Part shown: one piece after another, positions 24,775 through 32,726 of the stretch | Layout of the letters: the number at the start of each line of letters is the position of its first letter | Numbering within the stretch: position 1 is the first letter of the stretch | DNA from: Spirochaetaceae bacterium | GTDB lineage: Bacteria; Spirochaetota; Spirochaetia; DSM-27196; PXBQ01 | Direction: 5' to 3' | Assembly (NCBI GenBank): GCA_007695285.1 | Contig: REEC01000192.1 | Coordinates: 56,757-120,756, forward strand | DNA: 64,000 nucleotides | Notes under the pieces: model-generated | Databases searched by the model: none | The model's input: the letters and a program-made list of their open reading frames with translations, nothing else | What the model was told of the DNA's origin: nothing | Made by a program: the position numbers and the translations under genes

Positions 24775-27700
24775 ATGCCCGCGCGGCGCGACATAAAAAA
24801 AATACTGATCGTCGGCTCCGGTCCGATCATGATCGGACAAGCGTGTGAGTTCGATTACTCCGGCAATCAGGCCGTCAAAGCGCTCAAGGAAGAAGGGTAC
24901 GAGGTCGTGCTCGTGAATCCGAATCCTGCGACGATCATGACGACGCCGGGCATCGCCGACTCGGTCTACATGGATCCGCTCGAGGTCGCGTACGTCGAGG
25001 ATATTTTCCGCCGCGAGAAACCCGACGCGATTCTCGCGACGATGGGCGGGCAGACCGCGTTGAATCTCGCGATGGAGCTCGACGCCGCGGGCGTGCTCAA
25101 AAGACACGGTGTCGAGGTGCTCGGCGCGTCGATCGACTCGATCAGGAAGGCCGAGGACCGTGGCGAGTTCAAGAAGGTCATCGAGGCGATCGGCCTCGAA
25201 AGCCCGCGGTCGGCCTTGGTCGCGTCGATCGCCGAGGCCCGCGTTTTCGCCGAGCAAAACGGACTCCCGATCATCATCCGGCCGAGTTTCACGTTAGGTG
25301 GACGAGGCGGCAGCATCGCGTCGACCGAGCAACAGCTCGAGTCGTACCTCGACTGGGCGTTGTCCGAGAGTCCCGTGCACACCGCGTTGATAGAAGAGTC
25401 GCTCGTCGGCTGGAAAGAGTTTGAGCTCGAGGTCATGCGAGACCACGCGGACAACGCGGTCATCGTGTGTTCGATCGAGAACCTCGATCCGATGGGTGTG
25501 CATACCGGCGACAGCATCACGGTCGCGCCGATTCAGACTCTGAGCGATCGCGAGTATCAGATCATGAGGACCGCCGCGATCGAGATACTGCGCGCGATCG
25601 GAGTCGACTGCGGCGGATCGAACGTCCAGTTCGCGGTGAATCCCGAGGACGGCCGCATGATCGTAATCGAGATGAACCCGCGCGTCTCGCGTTCCTCGGC
25701 GCTCGCGAGCAAGGCCACCGGTTTTCCGATCGCGCGGTGCGCGGCACGATTGGCGGTCGGTTTCACGCTCGATGAGATTATTAACGACATAACCGGTGTC
25801 ACCGTCTCGTGTTTCGAGCCGTCGCTCGATTACGTCGCGGTCAAGGTCCCTCGTTTCGAGCTCGAGAAATTCCCGTCGGGCTACGACGAGCTCGGGACGC
25901 AGATGAAGTCGGTCGGTGAGTCGCTCGCGATCGGACGCACTTTCGTCGAGGCGTTGAACAAGGCGATCCGTGCGGCCGAGTTCGGGTTCTCGGGCCTCGA
26001 GGAACTTACGGGTGTCGCGGAACCCGAGCTCGAACGTATGATCAAGACGCTTCATCCGCGCCGGCTCTTCGCCGTGTATACGGTGATAAGGCGAACCGGG
26101 CACCAGGCGATCTCCGAGATCGAGCGGATTACCGGCTACAATCGCTGGTTTTTGTACGAAATCGCCGAGTTGGCGGCGCTGGAAAAACGTATCGAGACCG
26201 AGGAGCTATCGGCGGAAATCGTTCGCGAGGCGAAACGTTTCGGCCTTGCCGACGCGCGGATCGCGCGCCTTTGCGGCAAACCCGCGAGCGAGATCGAAGC
26301 GTTCCGCGAGAAGATCGGACTGCACGCGACGTACCACTTTGTCGACACGTGCTCGGGCGAGTTCGCCGCGAATACGCCGTACTTCTACTCGACGTACGGC
26401 GAAATCGACGAAGGCGAACCGACGCGGGAGAACGGCGTCGTCATCCTCGCGAGTGGTCCCAACCGCATCGGGCAGGGGCTCGAGTTCGACACGTGCTGTA
26501 CATTGGCGTCGCTCGCGTATCGCCGGAGGAAGGTCACGACGATCATCGTGAACTCGAACCCCGAGACGGTCTCGACCGACTTCAACGTGTCGGATCGTCT
26601 CTACATCGAACCGTTGACCGCGGAAGACGTCAAGGCCGTGCTGCGCAAGGAACAGGTTCGCGACGTCGTTGTTCAACTCGGTGGTCAGACCCCGTTGAAC
26701 ATGGCCGAAGAGCTCGAGGCGGCCGGCGCACGGATCGTCGGAACGTCGGTAGAGAGCATCCAGGCGGCCGAAGACCGGGGCTTGTTCGCGCAGTTGCTCT
26801 CGCGGCTCGGACTCCGGCAGCCGGAGAACAAAATGGCGGGTACCACCGAGGAAGTCGAGCTGTACGCGGCGCGAATCGGGTACCCGGTTCTCTTGCGGCC
26901 GTCGTTTGTGCTCGGCGGCCGGAGCATGATGATCGCGTACACGCCCGAGGAACTGTCGGAGTTCCTCGCGAAAGGGTTTGTCATTTCGCGCGAACGGCCG
27001 GTGCTCGTCGATCAATTCCTCGAGGACGCGTTCGAGTACGACCTTGATGCGCTCGGAGACGGGGAGAACGTGTACGTGGCCGGGATCATGCAACACATCG
27101 AAGCCGCGGGCATCCATTCCGGGGACTCGGCGTGTGTATTCCCGCCGTTCAAGTCCGACCGGAAATCTCTCGACCAGATGAAGAAAGCCGCGCTCGAGAT
27201 CGTTCGCGCGATCGGGGTCAAAGGCTTTCTCAACATCCAGTTCGCGGTGAAGGACGGTGTGTTGTACGTGCTCGAGGTGAATCCGCGCGCGTCGAGAACC
27301 GTGCCGTTTATCTCGAAAGCGTCCGGGGTCGATCTTGTCGACGCGGCTGTCGGCGTCTGGCACGGGAAGAATCTGCGCGAACAGGGTTTGATCAACGAGG
27401 AAGTTACCGGAATCCCGGACGTCGGATACGGAGAGTGCGTTACGGGGTGGGCGGTCAAAGAGGCGATGTTCTCGTTCGATAGATTTCGGAACGTCGATCC
27501 TCTGCTCGGTCCCGAGATGAAGTCGACCGGAGAGGCGATCGGGATCGGCGACAGTTTCGGCGAGGCGTTTGCGAAAGCGACGTCGGCGACAGGAACCCGA
27601 TTGCCGACAGCGGGACGCGTCTTCGTCTCGGTACACGATGCCGATAAAGAAACGATGCTTCCGATCGTAAAGGATCTCGAGTCACTCGGCTTCCTGATCA

Positions 27701-28017
27701 CCGCTACTCGCGGGACCGCGGACTTTCTCTTCCGCCACGGGGTCTTCGCCGAGGTCATCCTGAAGGTGCACGAGGGTCACCCGAACATCGTCGATCATCT
27801 CCGGTCCGACCGGATTCAGCTTGTCATAAACACGCCGCTCGGCCGATTCACGCAACGCGACGACGACTACATTCGGATCGAAACCGTGAGAAGGAAGATC
27901 CCGTACACGACGACCAGTTCGGCTGCGCGCGCCGCGGTTGAAGGCATCCGGTACCTGATGACCGGCGAAGTCACCGCGCGCCGGCTCCCCGAAGGCAGGA
28001 TCGTGCGCGGCGCGTAA
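24775..28017 (+). CDS. carB: Carbamoyl-phosphate synthase large chain
   Basis: The 1080-residue synthetase (usual length about 1073) that makes carbamoyl phosphate from bicarbonate, ammonia and two ATP. Two homologous ATP-grasp halves are clear: [21 protein letters not shown] with NPNPATIMT and SFTLGGRGG in the first, [18 protein letters not shown] with [11 protein letters not shown] and SFVLGGRSM in the second. The C-terminal MGS-like allosteric domain starts near residue 940 ([21 protein letters not shown]). A perfect AGGAGGA precedes the ATG at 24775. No arginine-responsive leader is evident between carA and carB. Confidence 0.97.
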   Translation: MPARRDIKKILIVGSGPIMIGQACEFDYSGNQAVKALKEEGYEVVLVNPNPATIMTTPGIADSVYMDPLEVAYVEDIFRREKPDAILATMGGQTALNLAMELDAAGVLKRHGVEVLGASIDSIRKAEDRGEFKKVIEAIGLESPRSALVASIAEARVFAEQNGLPIIIRPSFTLGGRGGSIASTEQQLESYLDWALSESPVHTALIEESLVGWKEFELEVMRDHADNAVIVCSIENLDPMGVHTGDSITVAPIQTLSDREYQIMRTAAIEILRAIGVDCGGSNVQFAVNPEDGRMIVIEMNPRVSRSSALASKATGFPIARCAARLAVGFTLDEIINDITGVTVSCFEPSLDYVAVKVPRFELEKFPSGYDELGTQMKSVGESLAIGRTFVEALNKAIRAAEFGFSGLEELTGVAEPELERMIKTLHPRRLFAVYTVIRRTGHQAISEIERITGYNRWFLYEIAELAALEKRIETEELSAEIVREAKRFGLADARIARLCGKPASEIEAFREKIGLHATYHFVDTCSGEFAANTPYFYSTYGEIDEGEPTRENGVVILASGPNRIGQGLEFDTCCTLASLAYRRRKVTTIIVNSNPETVSTDFNVSDRLYIEPLTAEDVKAVLRKEQVRDVVVQLGGQTPLNMAEELEAAGARIVGTSVESIQAAEDRGLFAQLLSRLGLRQPENKMAGTTEEVELYAARIGYPVLLRPSFVLGGRSMMIAYTPEELSEFLAKGFVISRERPVLVDQFLEDAFEYDLDALGDGENVYVAGIMQHIEAAGIHSGDSACVFPPFKSDRKSLDQMKKAALEIVRAIGVKGFLNIQFAVKDGVLYVLEVNPRASRTVPFISKASGVDLVDAAVGVWHGKNLREQGLINEEVTGIPDVGYGECVTGWAVKEAMFSFDRFRNVDPLLGPEMKSTGEAIGIGDSFGEAFAKATSATGTRLPTAGRVFVSVHDADKETMLPIVKDLESLGFLITATRGTADFLFRHGVFAEVILKVHEGHPNIVDHLRSDRIQLVINTPLGRFTQRDDDYIRIETVRRKIPYTTTSSAARAAVEGIRYLMTGEVTARRLPEGRIVRGA

Positions 28018-28025
28018 CCGGTGAA

Positions 28026-28044
28026 CCGGCCGCGAAGCGGTCGG
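28026..28044. terminator. Hairpin between convergent carB and cimA
   Basis: CCGGCCGC and GCGGTCGG form an 8-bp stem with one G-U pair and a GAA loop, filling the 27-base gap between the carB stop and the cimA stop. There is no proper T-run on either strand, so it may stop polymerase weakly or only protect 3' ends. Confidence 0.35.
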
Positions 28045-29613
28045 TCATTTCGTCATGACGAAGTTGTTGTAGTAGTACTCGAGGCTGTCGACGAGAGCTT
28101 CCCACGATGCTTCGACGATGTTCTCGTTCACACCGACGGTGTCCCACGAGTGCTCGTGATCCGATGACGTTATGAAGACTCTGACCCGCGCGGCGGCTGC
28201 GTTTTCGGGATTGAGTACCCGCACCCGGTAGTCGGTCAGCGTGATCAGCGAGAGGTAGTCGTGGTGCGGGCCGAGCGCGTCGCGCAACGCCGCGTCGAGC
28301 GTCTCGACCGGGCCGACACCGACCGCCGCGCCCATTATCTCCTTCGAGTCGCTCGTCAGGAACAAACGTCCGACGGTTTTTGACGGCGTCTCGGACGTCT
28401 TGAACGACTCGAGGTGATAGTTCTTCAGCGTCAACAGAGGCGTGTACATCCCGATCGCTTTGCGTACGAGCAGATCGAACGACGCTTCGGCGGCCTCGTA
28501 CTCGTACCCTTCGCGTTCGCGATCCTTCAGTACCTTCACGAGAGTATTCACGACGTCGGACTTTTTGTCGAACGAGCCGTAACGCGCGAGTTTGTCGACG
28601 ATCGTCGATTTTCCCGCGAGTTCGGACAAAAGAATCTGACGTTGGTTGCCGACTTCCGCGGCATCGATGTGCTCCATGAGAATCGACGCTTTTGCGAGCA
28701 CATCGGCGTGTTGCCCGGCCTTGTGGCTGAACGCCGCGACTCCGACGTACGGCTGACGCTTGTCCGGGATCATGTTCGCCTTCTCGGCGACAAACCGCGA
28801 GAGCGACGTCAAGTGGACGAGGTTCTTCCGCACCTCCGGGGCGTAACCCATTTTTAGACAGACGTTCGGGATTATCGCGCAGAGGTTCGCGTTGCCGCAC
28901 CGTTCGCCCCAACCGTTTATAGTGCCTTGAATGTGCGTCGCGCCGGCTTCGATCGCGACGAGCGAGTTCGCGACCGCGGTGCCGCAGTCGTTGTGAAAAT
29001 GGCCGCCGAGTTTCGGCAATGATTCGATCGGCAAAGCGTTGATGATTGTGTCAACCTCGGACGGCAAAGTGCCGCCGTTCGTGTCGCACACGATGAGCGT
29101 GTCGGCGCCCGCTTCGGCCGCCGTCTGGAGCACTCGCAGCGCGTAGCCGGCGTCGTCCTTGTACCCGTCGAAAAAATGCTCCAGGTCGAAGAACACTTCG
29201 CGCCCTTCGCCTTTGAGAAAAGAAATCGAGTCTGCGATCATCGCAAGGTTCTCTTCGACGTCGGTTCCGAGAACCTTTTCGACGTGCGCCTTCCATGTCT
29301 TCCCGACGATAATCACGGTTTCGGTCTCGGCGTCGAGCAGCGCGCGAGTATGCGCGTCGTTCGCGGCCTTCGTGCCGGGTCTGCGCGTCGACCCGAACGC
29401 AACAATCTTCGCGTGCCGGAACGTCTCTTTTCTACATTGCTCGAAAAACGCGGCTTCTTTCTCGTTCGAAAGTGGGAACCCGCCTTCGATGTAGTCAATC
29501 CCCATCTCGTCGAGTTTGTGCGCGATTTTCAGCTTATCGTCGAGCGTGAAACTGATTTCCAGACCCTGCATTCCGTCGCGCAAGGTCGTGTCGTAGATAA
29601 CGACATCCTTCAT
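28045..29613 (-). CDS. cimA: (R)-citramalate synthase
   Basis: This enzyme condenses pyruvate and acetyl-CoA to citramalate, opening a threonine-independent route to 2-oxobutyrate and isoleucine. The 522 residues fit the TIGR00977 type of citramalate synthase: IYDTTLRDGMQGLEISFT (catalytic RDG), the metal ligands in GGHFHNDCGTAVANSL, and GTINGWGERCGNANL. A C-terminal LeuA-dimer regulatory domain runs from about residue 390 (VRKAIGMYTPLL) to the end. AAGGAGGGTC precedes the ATG. The 200-base leader holds an Ile/Leu-rich peptide and an attenuator. The sequence resembles 2-isopropylmalate synthase, but the diverged DGMQGLEISF start favours CimA. Confidence 0.9.
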   Translation of the reverse strand: MKDVVIYDTTLRDGMQGLEISFTLDDKLKIAHKLDEMGIDYIEGGFPLSNEKEAAFFEQCRKETFRHAKIVAFGSTRRPGTKAANDAHTRALLDAETETVIIVGKTWKAHVEKVLGTDVEENLAMIADSISFLKGEGREVFFDLEHFFDGYKDDAGYALRVLQTAAEAGADTLIVCDTNGGTLPSEVDTIINALPIESLPKLGGHFHNDCGTAVANSLVAIEAGATHIQGTINGWGERCGNANLCAIIPNVCLKMGYAPEVRKNLVHLTSLSRFVAEKANMIPDKRQPYVGVAAFSHKAGQHADVLAKASILMEHIDAAEVGNQRQILLSELAGKSTIVDKLARYGSFDKKSDVVNTLVKVLKDREREGYEYEAAEASFDLLVRKAIGMYTPLLTLKNYHLESFKTSETPSKTVGRLFLTSDSKEIMGAAVGVGPVETLDAALRDALGPHHDYLSLITLTDYRVRVLNPENAAAARVRVFITSSDHEHSWDTVGVNENIVEASWEALVDSLEYYYNNFVMTK

Positions 29614-29670
29614 ATGACCCTCCTTGGGCTAAGCACCGATAACGCCCACGTTTCGTTATTGACCTTTTTC

Positions 29671-29690
29671 GTGCGCCCTGCCGGGCGCAC
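29671..29690 (-). promoter_or_regulatory. Second stable hairpin in the cimA leader
   Basis: GTGCGCCC and GGGCGCAC form a perfect 8-bp stem with a 4-base loop, directly downstream (on the minus strand) of the attenuator T-run. It has no T-run of its own. It may stabilise the read-through mRNA or pause polymerase. Confidence 0.5.
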
Positions 29691-29724
29691 AAAAAAAAAG
29701 CCGTCCTTCAGGAAAGGACGGCTT
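29691..29724 (-). terminator. Attenuator terminator in the cimA leader
   Basis: On the minus strand AAGCCGTCC and its partner form a perfect 11-bp stem (29714-29724 with 29698-29708) with a 5-base loop, followed by nine T (29691-29699, two of them within the stem). It begins 17 bases after the leader-peptide stop and ends about 78 bases before the cimA ATG. GGGGAAGG at the end of the leader ORF (29752-29745) can pair, with one bulged base, with CCTTTCC in the 5' arm and loop, a candidate antiterminator. Confidence 0.85.
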
Positions 29725-29741
29725 GTACGGTTGTACACGGC

Positions 29742-29813
29742 TTACCTTCCCCATGGTCGAAGACCAGGAATAATGAGAATGGTAATGAGCGCGTAACCGA
29801 CGGCTGACATCAT
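29742..29813 (-). CDS. Branched-chain leader peptide of cimA (23 residues)
   Basis: A minus-strand ORF from ATG (29813) to TAA (29744-29742). Its centre reads ALITILIIPGL: four isoleucine codons (all ATT) and three leucine codons (CTC, CTC, CTT) in ten positions, plus one valine earlier, ending in RPWGR. This composition and its place just before a terminator match the leader peptides of ilv/leu operons, where scarcity of charged tRNA stalls the ribosome and prevents termination. No strong Shine-Dalgarno is visible before the double ATG. A TTGACA lies at 29851-29846, but its -10 is poor. Regulation by Ile/Leu charging is inferred. Confidence 0.75.
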   Translation of the reverse strand: MMSAVGYALITILIIPGLRPWGR

Positions 29814-29878
29814 CGTGAATTAGCTTGAACGATTTCCGGAGAAAGTGTCAAGAGGTATTGTTTTCCGGTCTTGTATTC

Positions 29879-29895
29879 CCGATACGCCGTATCGG
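29879..29895. promoter_or_regulatory. 17-bp palindrome upstream of the cimA leader
   Basis: CCGATAC GCC GTATCGG is a perfect 7-bp inverted repeat with a 3-base centre. It lies about 65 bases before the leader peptide on one side and 77 bases before the ATG at 29972 on the other, in the divergent regulatory region. It could be an operator for either gene. Confidence 0.35.
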
Positions 29896-29971
29896 TTGTG
29901 CGTGTCCGGCATAGTAAGTTGCCGAAATCGTTGACGGCAGAGTCGCGAACGACTAAGATTCTAAGCAATCT

Positions 29972-31642
29972 ATGGAACAACCTTCCGTTTTTGAGAAACT
30001 CGCCTCGCGCCTCTCGGATCAAGAACGAACCGCGATGCTCGAGCGGATTCGGTCGTCGGTGCCGTACGACGCCGCACCGATCGTGCGCGACCGAGTAGCG
30101 CCGATCTCAGATGCGGAGTCGGAGTTCGAGAAATTCGGCTTTCTCCGCAAGGTGATCGTTTTATTTCGATCCCTGATCGCCGGGCTCACACGGGAGGAGG
30201 TGGTAGAGGACTTATTGTTGCGCGATCTCGGACGGGCTATCCAGTCCAAGAACTCGAAGCTTATAGACGTCAGACGGAAGCTTTTTCTCCCGGGCTTCCG
30301 TTTCGCCGTCGCCTCGTTGGACCGGGCGGTGCAGATCTTCTCGCGTCCGGTTATCGGTGCGTACGAGTCGGAGTTCTTCGCATTGTTGGTTCGTGTCGAG
30401 TTCCCCGAAGTACACGAGAGAATCGAGGCCGAGACCGATCCGGCGCGCATTCATTCCGAGGATCCGGATCTTTCCGACACTGGTATCAAGCGCGCGATGA
30501 ACGCGAATCTCGAGCTGGCCCTTGAGACCTTGCCGTCGGCGACTCGCGAAACGACGTATCGCAACGCACGGTTCCTTACCGTGATCCGCAATGTGGCCGC
30601 ATTCGATTTCCGGTCGATTCTTGGGCCGTTCGGGGGCGGCGAGGGTTCCCAATCGGGGTGTCCTTTTGATCGACTCAGGGACCCGGTGACGAAACTTGCC
30701 GGTCTGATGGCTTCGCTCAACGACGTGCCGACCGGTGGGTTTCTCGAGGCCGTTGCGTTGTACCACTCACCCGACATCGCAGAGGCGTCGAATACCGAGA
30801 TGGAACGGCGCGTCTCGAGTTTTATTGCACCGGCCGGGGAGGCGCTTAACGAGATTCGTGATTTCATCAAAACAATGCCGCTGACCGAGATCGCGCGTCT
30901 AGTCAATAATCGAATCGACTTAGTTCTTCAAGAGCCACCCGGCGGAGAGGACTGGTTCGTGTTATACCGGCGTTTTTGGAACGAACGGAACGAACGCTTG
31001 TTCAAACAGTTCGCCGAGAAGGCCGCGCGGGAAGCGCTGACGCGCGAAGCCATGCAGCTCACGAGCGAGCTCGCAAAACCGGGGAGTTCGCCGGAACGCA
31101 TCGGTCCCGGTCGGTTTGCGTTTTCTCTTGGAGTAGCCGAGTACATGTATCGTGGGTTGTTTCTCGGGGGAATGGCGACGCCGTTGAAAACGCTTCTCAT
31201 CGACGGGGATTTTTACAAAGACGCCAATCGCGACGAGTTTACCGCAGCGTACAACGCGGCCACTCGATTTGGCGACACAATCGAGTCGTTTCGGTACCGG
31301 ACGGGTCATGATGGTCCTCTGGGTAGTGAACTTCGCACGGCCGCCGGACACGGGCCGGACGCGCGGAGGCGTTACGAGGCGGCTCTCGAAACAATCGAAG
31401 GCGAGGCGGAGAAGATCGTGAATAATATCGTCGAAAACTTCCGTTCGATTTATAACGTCGTGAACGGTGTTCTGTACGGTGAGTCGGGAGGACGGTACGA
31501 CACGTTGACCAATATCGGCCAAATCGCGGGACGGCACAATAAGGAGTATCAGCGTACACTCGCGCGCGTACAGGCATGGGCTCAGACGTGCACCGATATG
31601 GTCGGCCGGGCGTACGATCTTGATGCGCGGAGTCGCGCGTGA
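29972..31642 (+). CDS. Conserved spirochaete protein (DUF5312-like)
   Basis: A 556-residue soluble, largely helical protein without signal peptide, membrane helix or recognisable catalytic motif. Segments such as FEKFGFLRKVIVLFRSLIAGLTREEVVEDLLLRDLGRAI near the N-terminus and PAGEALNEIRDFIKTMPLTEIARLVNN in the middle resemble a family I know only from spirochaetes (DUF5312). This recall is not certain. It is divergent from cimA and overlaps the PgeF-like gene by 4 bases (GTGA), so the two are coupled. No function can be proposed. Confidence 0.6.
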   Translation: MEQPSVFEKLASRLSDQERTAMLERIRSSVPYDAAPIVRDRVAPISDAESEFEKFGFLRKVIVLFRSLIAGLTREEVVEDLLLRDLGRAIQSKNSKLIDVRRKLFLPGFRFAVASLDRAVQIFSRPVIGAYESEFFALLVRVEFPEVHERIEAETDPARIHSEDPDLSDTGIKRAMNANLELALETLPSATRETTYRNARFLTVIRNVAAFDFRSILGPFGGGEGSQSGCPFDRLRDPVTKLAGLMASLNDVPTGGFLEAVALYHSPDIAEASNTEMERRVSSFIAPAGEALNEIRDFIKTMPLTEIARLVNNRIDLVLQEPPGGEDWFVLYRRFWNERNERLFKQFAEKAAREALTREAMQLTSELAKPGSSPERIGPGRFAFSLGVAEYMYRGLFLGGMATPLKTLLIDGDFYKDANRDEFTAAYNAATRFGDTIESFRYRTGHDGPLGSELRTAAGHGPDARRRYEAALETIEGEAEKIVNNIVENFRSIYNVVNGVLYGESGGRYDTLTNIGQIAGRHNKEYQRTLARVQAWAQTCTDMVGRAYDLDARSRA

Positions 31643-32388
31643 CCGTCGATTCGGTAACGCTGTCGGCGCTTCCTCGGCGCGCGAACTGGATAGAGTTGCC
31701 GTTCGCCAGGCCGGCTTTTTTTTCGACGCGGACGGCCGGCGACATGGGTCGGTCGTTCGAGACTGAAAACGCCACCCGAGTCGCCGCGCTCGGCGATCTC
31801 GGGCTGACGGCGTCCGACGTCGCGTGGGTGAAGCAGGAACACACACGAGACGTGGTGTACGTATCCGAACGGAACTCCCGGCTCAAGTCGTGCAAATCGG
31901 TTCGGGTTCCGGCCGTTGCCGATGGTGTACTCTTGCCGGGAATGGCGAAATATCGCGCCGCCGGTGTAACGGTGGCCGACTGCCTCCCGATCTATCTGCA
32001 TAATAATCGCGATGGAGTTACCGGCGTTCTGCACTCCGGATGGAAGGGAACGGGGATACTCGATCGCGCGCTCGAGATTCTTGGGGCCGATACGGAAGTG
32101 CTTTTTGGACCGTGCATCGCGGGCCTGTGTTACGCGGTTCCGGCCCAACGCGCGACGGCTTTCGCCTCCGAGTGGGGCGACGAATGCGTCGAGAACCGCG
32201 GCGGCCGGTGGTTTCTCGACATACGGCGCGCGAATCTGGGAATTGCCGACCGGCGTGGGGTCCGGTCGGTGCGCATCGTCTCCGACTGTACGCACTGCAA
32301 CTCCGATCTTTGGTCGTATCGGCGGGACGGCAACGCAATTTTCGGACTCGCCGCGGCCGTCGTCCTAAAGGATGATCATCAGCGATAG
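31639..32388 (+). CDS. Purine nucleoside phosphorylase/laccase-domain protein (PgeF/YfiH family)
   Basis: A 249-residue member of the YfiH/PgeF family, formerly annotated as polyphenol oxidase. In studied bacteria it acts on purine nucleosides or edits L-Ser misincorporation in peptidoglycan precursors. Motifs: FFSTRTAGDMG, VKQEHTRDVVYV, the metal-binding VADCLPIYL and LHSGWKGTG, GPCIAGLCYAV, and the C-terminal CTHCNSDLWSYRRDGNA. These include the zinc-binding Cys and His positions. Length is normal for the family (about 245). GTG start overlapping the previous stop. The 338-base region that follows holds the gltB control elements. Confidence 0.88.
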   Translation: MTVDSVTLSALPRRANWIELPFARPAFFSTRTAGDMGRSFETENATRVAALGDLGLTASDVAWVKQEHTRDVVYVSERNSRLKSCKSVRVPAVADGVLLPGMAKYRAAGVTVADCLPIYLHNNRDGVTGVLHSGWKGTGILDRALEILGADTEVLFGPCIAGLCYAVPAQRATAFASEWGDECVENRGGRWFLDIRRANLGIADRRGVRSVRIVSDCTHCNSDLWSYRRDGNAIFGLAAAVVLKDDHQR

Positions 32389-32532
32389 AAGGGGCAGAAC
32401 CTTGATGTTCTCTCGGACTTGAGCGCGGGCGAAACTAGTATTTCCTACATAAATGTCGACATCGGCGTCGTTAAACCTACATATGCGTCGCATTTTGCGA
32501 TGTTATTTTGATCCGCTCGGTCGTTGTGGGAG

Positions 32533-32577
32533 ATTTCACGATACCAGGTGTGAAATTTTTTTCGCAAACCGGTTGCG
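32533..32577. promoter_or_regulatory. Two dyads upstream of the gltB sigma-54 promoter
   Basis: ATTTCAC (32533-32539) and GTGAAAT (32550-32556) are perfect 7-bp inverted repeats with 10 bases between. CGCAAACCGGTTGCG (32563-32577) is a near-palindrome broken by one extra A. They lie about 85-130 bases before the -24 element, the usual distance for enhancer-binding protein sites. A further imperfect dyad (CGTCGCA/TGCGATG) lies near 32487. The rest of 32389-32726 shows no gene. Confidence 0.45.
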
Positions 32578-32661
32578 TAAGTATTTTCCCAATAATGATA
32601 TATAGAGACCCTGTCAAGCATTCCGGGAAAATCCGTGAAGATGTACATCCTGTCGGTACAT

Positions 32662-32678
32662 TGGTACGATAATTGCAT
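32662..32678 (+). promoter_or_regulatory. Sigma-54 (-24/-12) promoter of gltBD
   Basis: TGGTACG (32662-32668), ATAA, then TTGCAT (32673-32678): one change (T for C at the fourth base) from TGGCACG-N4-TTGCW, with exact spacing and the invariant GG and GC. Transcription would start near 32688, leaving a 39-base leader with the AAAGGG ribosome site at 32713-32718. It is 49 bases before the gltB ATG. Confidence 0.8.
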
Positions 32679-32726
32679 CTATTTCTTTCCCGGACGTCGC
32701 AAAAGGCGTGGGAAAGGGTTACAGCG

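Noticed and set aside
29972..31642. Possible membrane or secreted protein
   Set aside because: No signal peptide or hydrophobic helix of sufficient length is present.
32685..32716. CTTTCCC/GGGAAAG hairpin that could hide the gltB ribosome site
   Set aside because: The predicted sigma-54 start near 32688 would leave out the first bases of the 5' arm, so only three pairs could form in the RNA.
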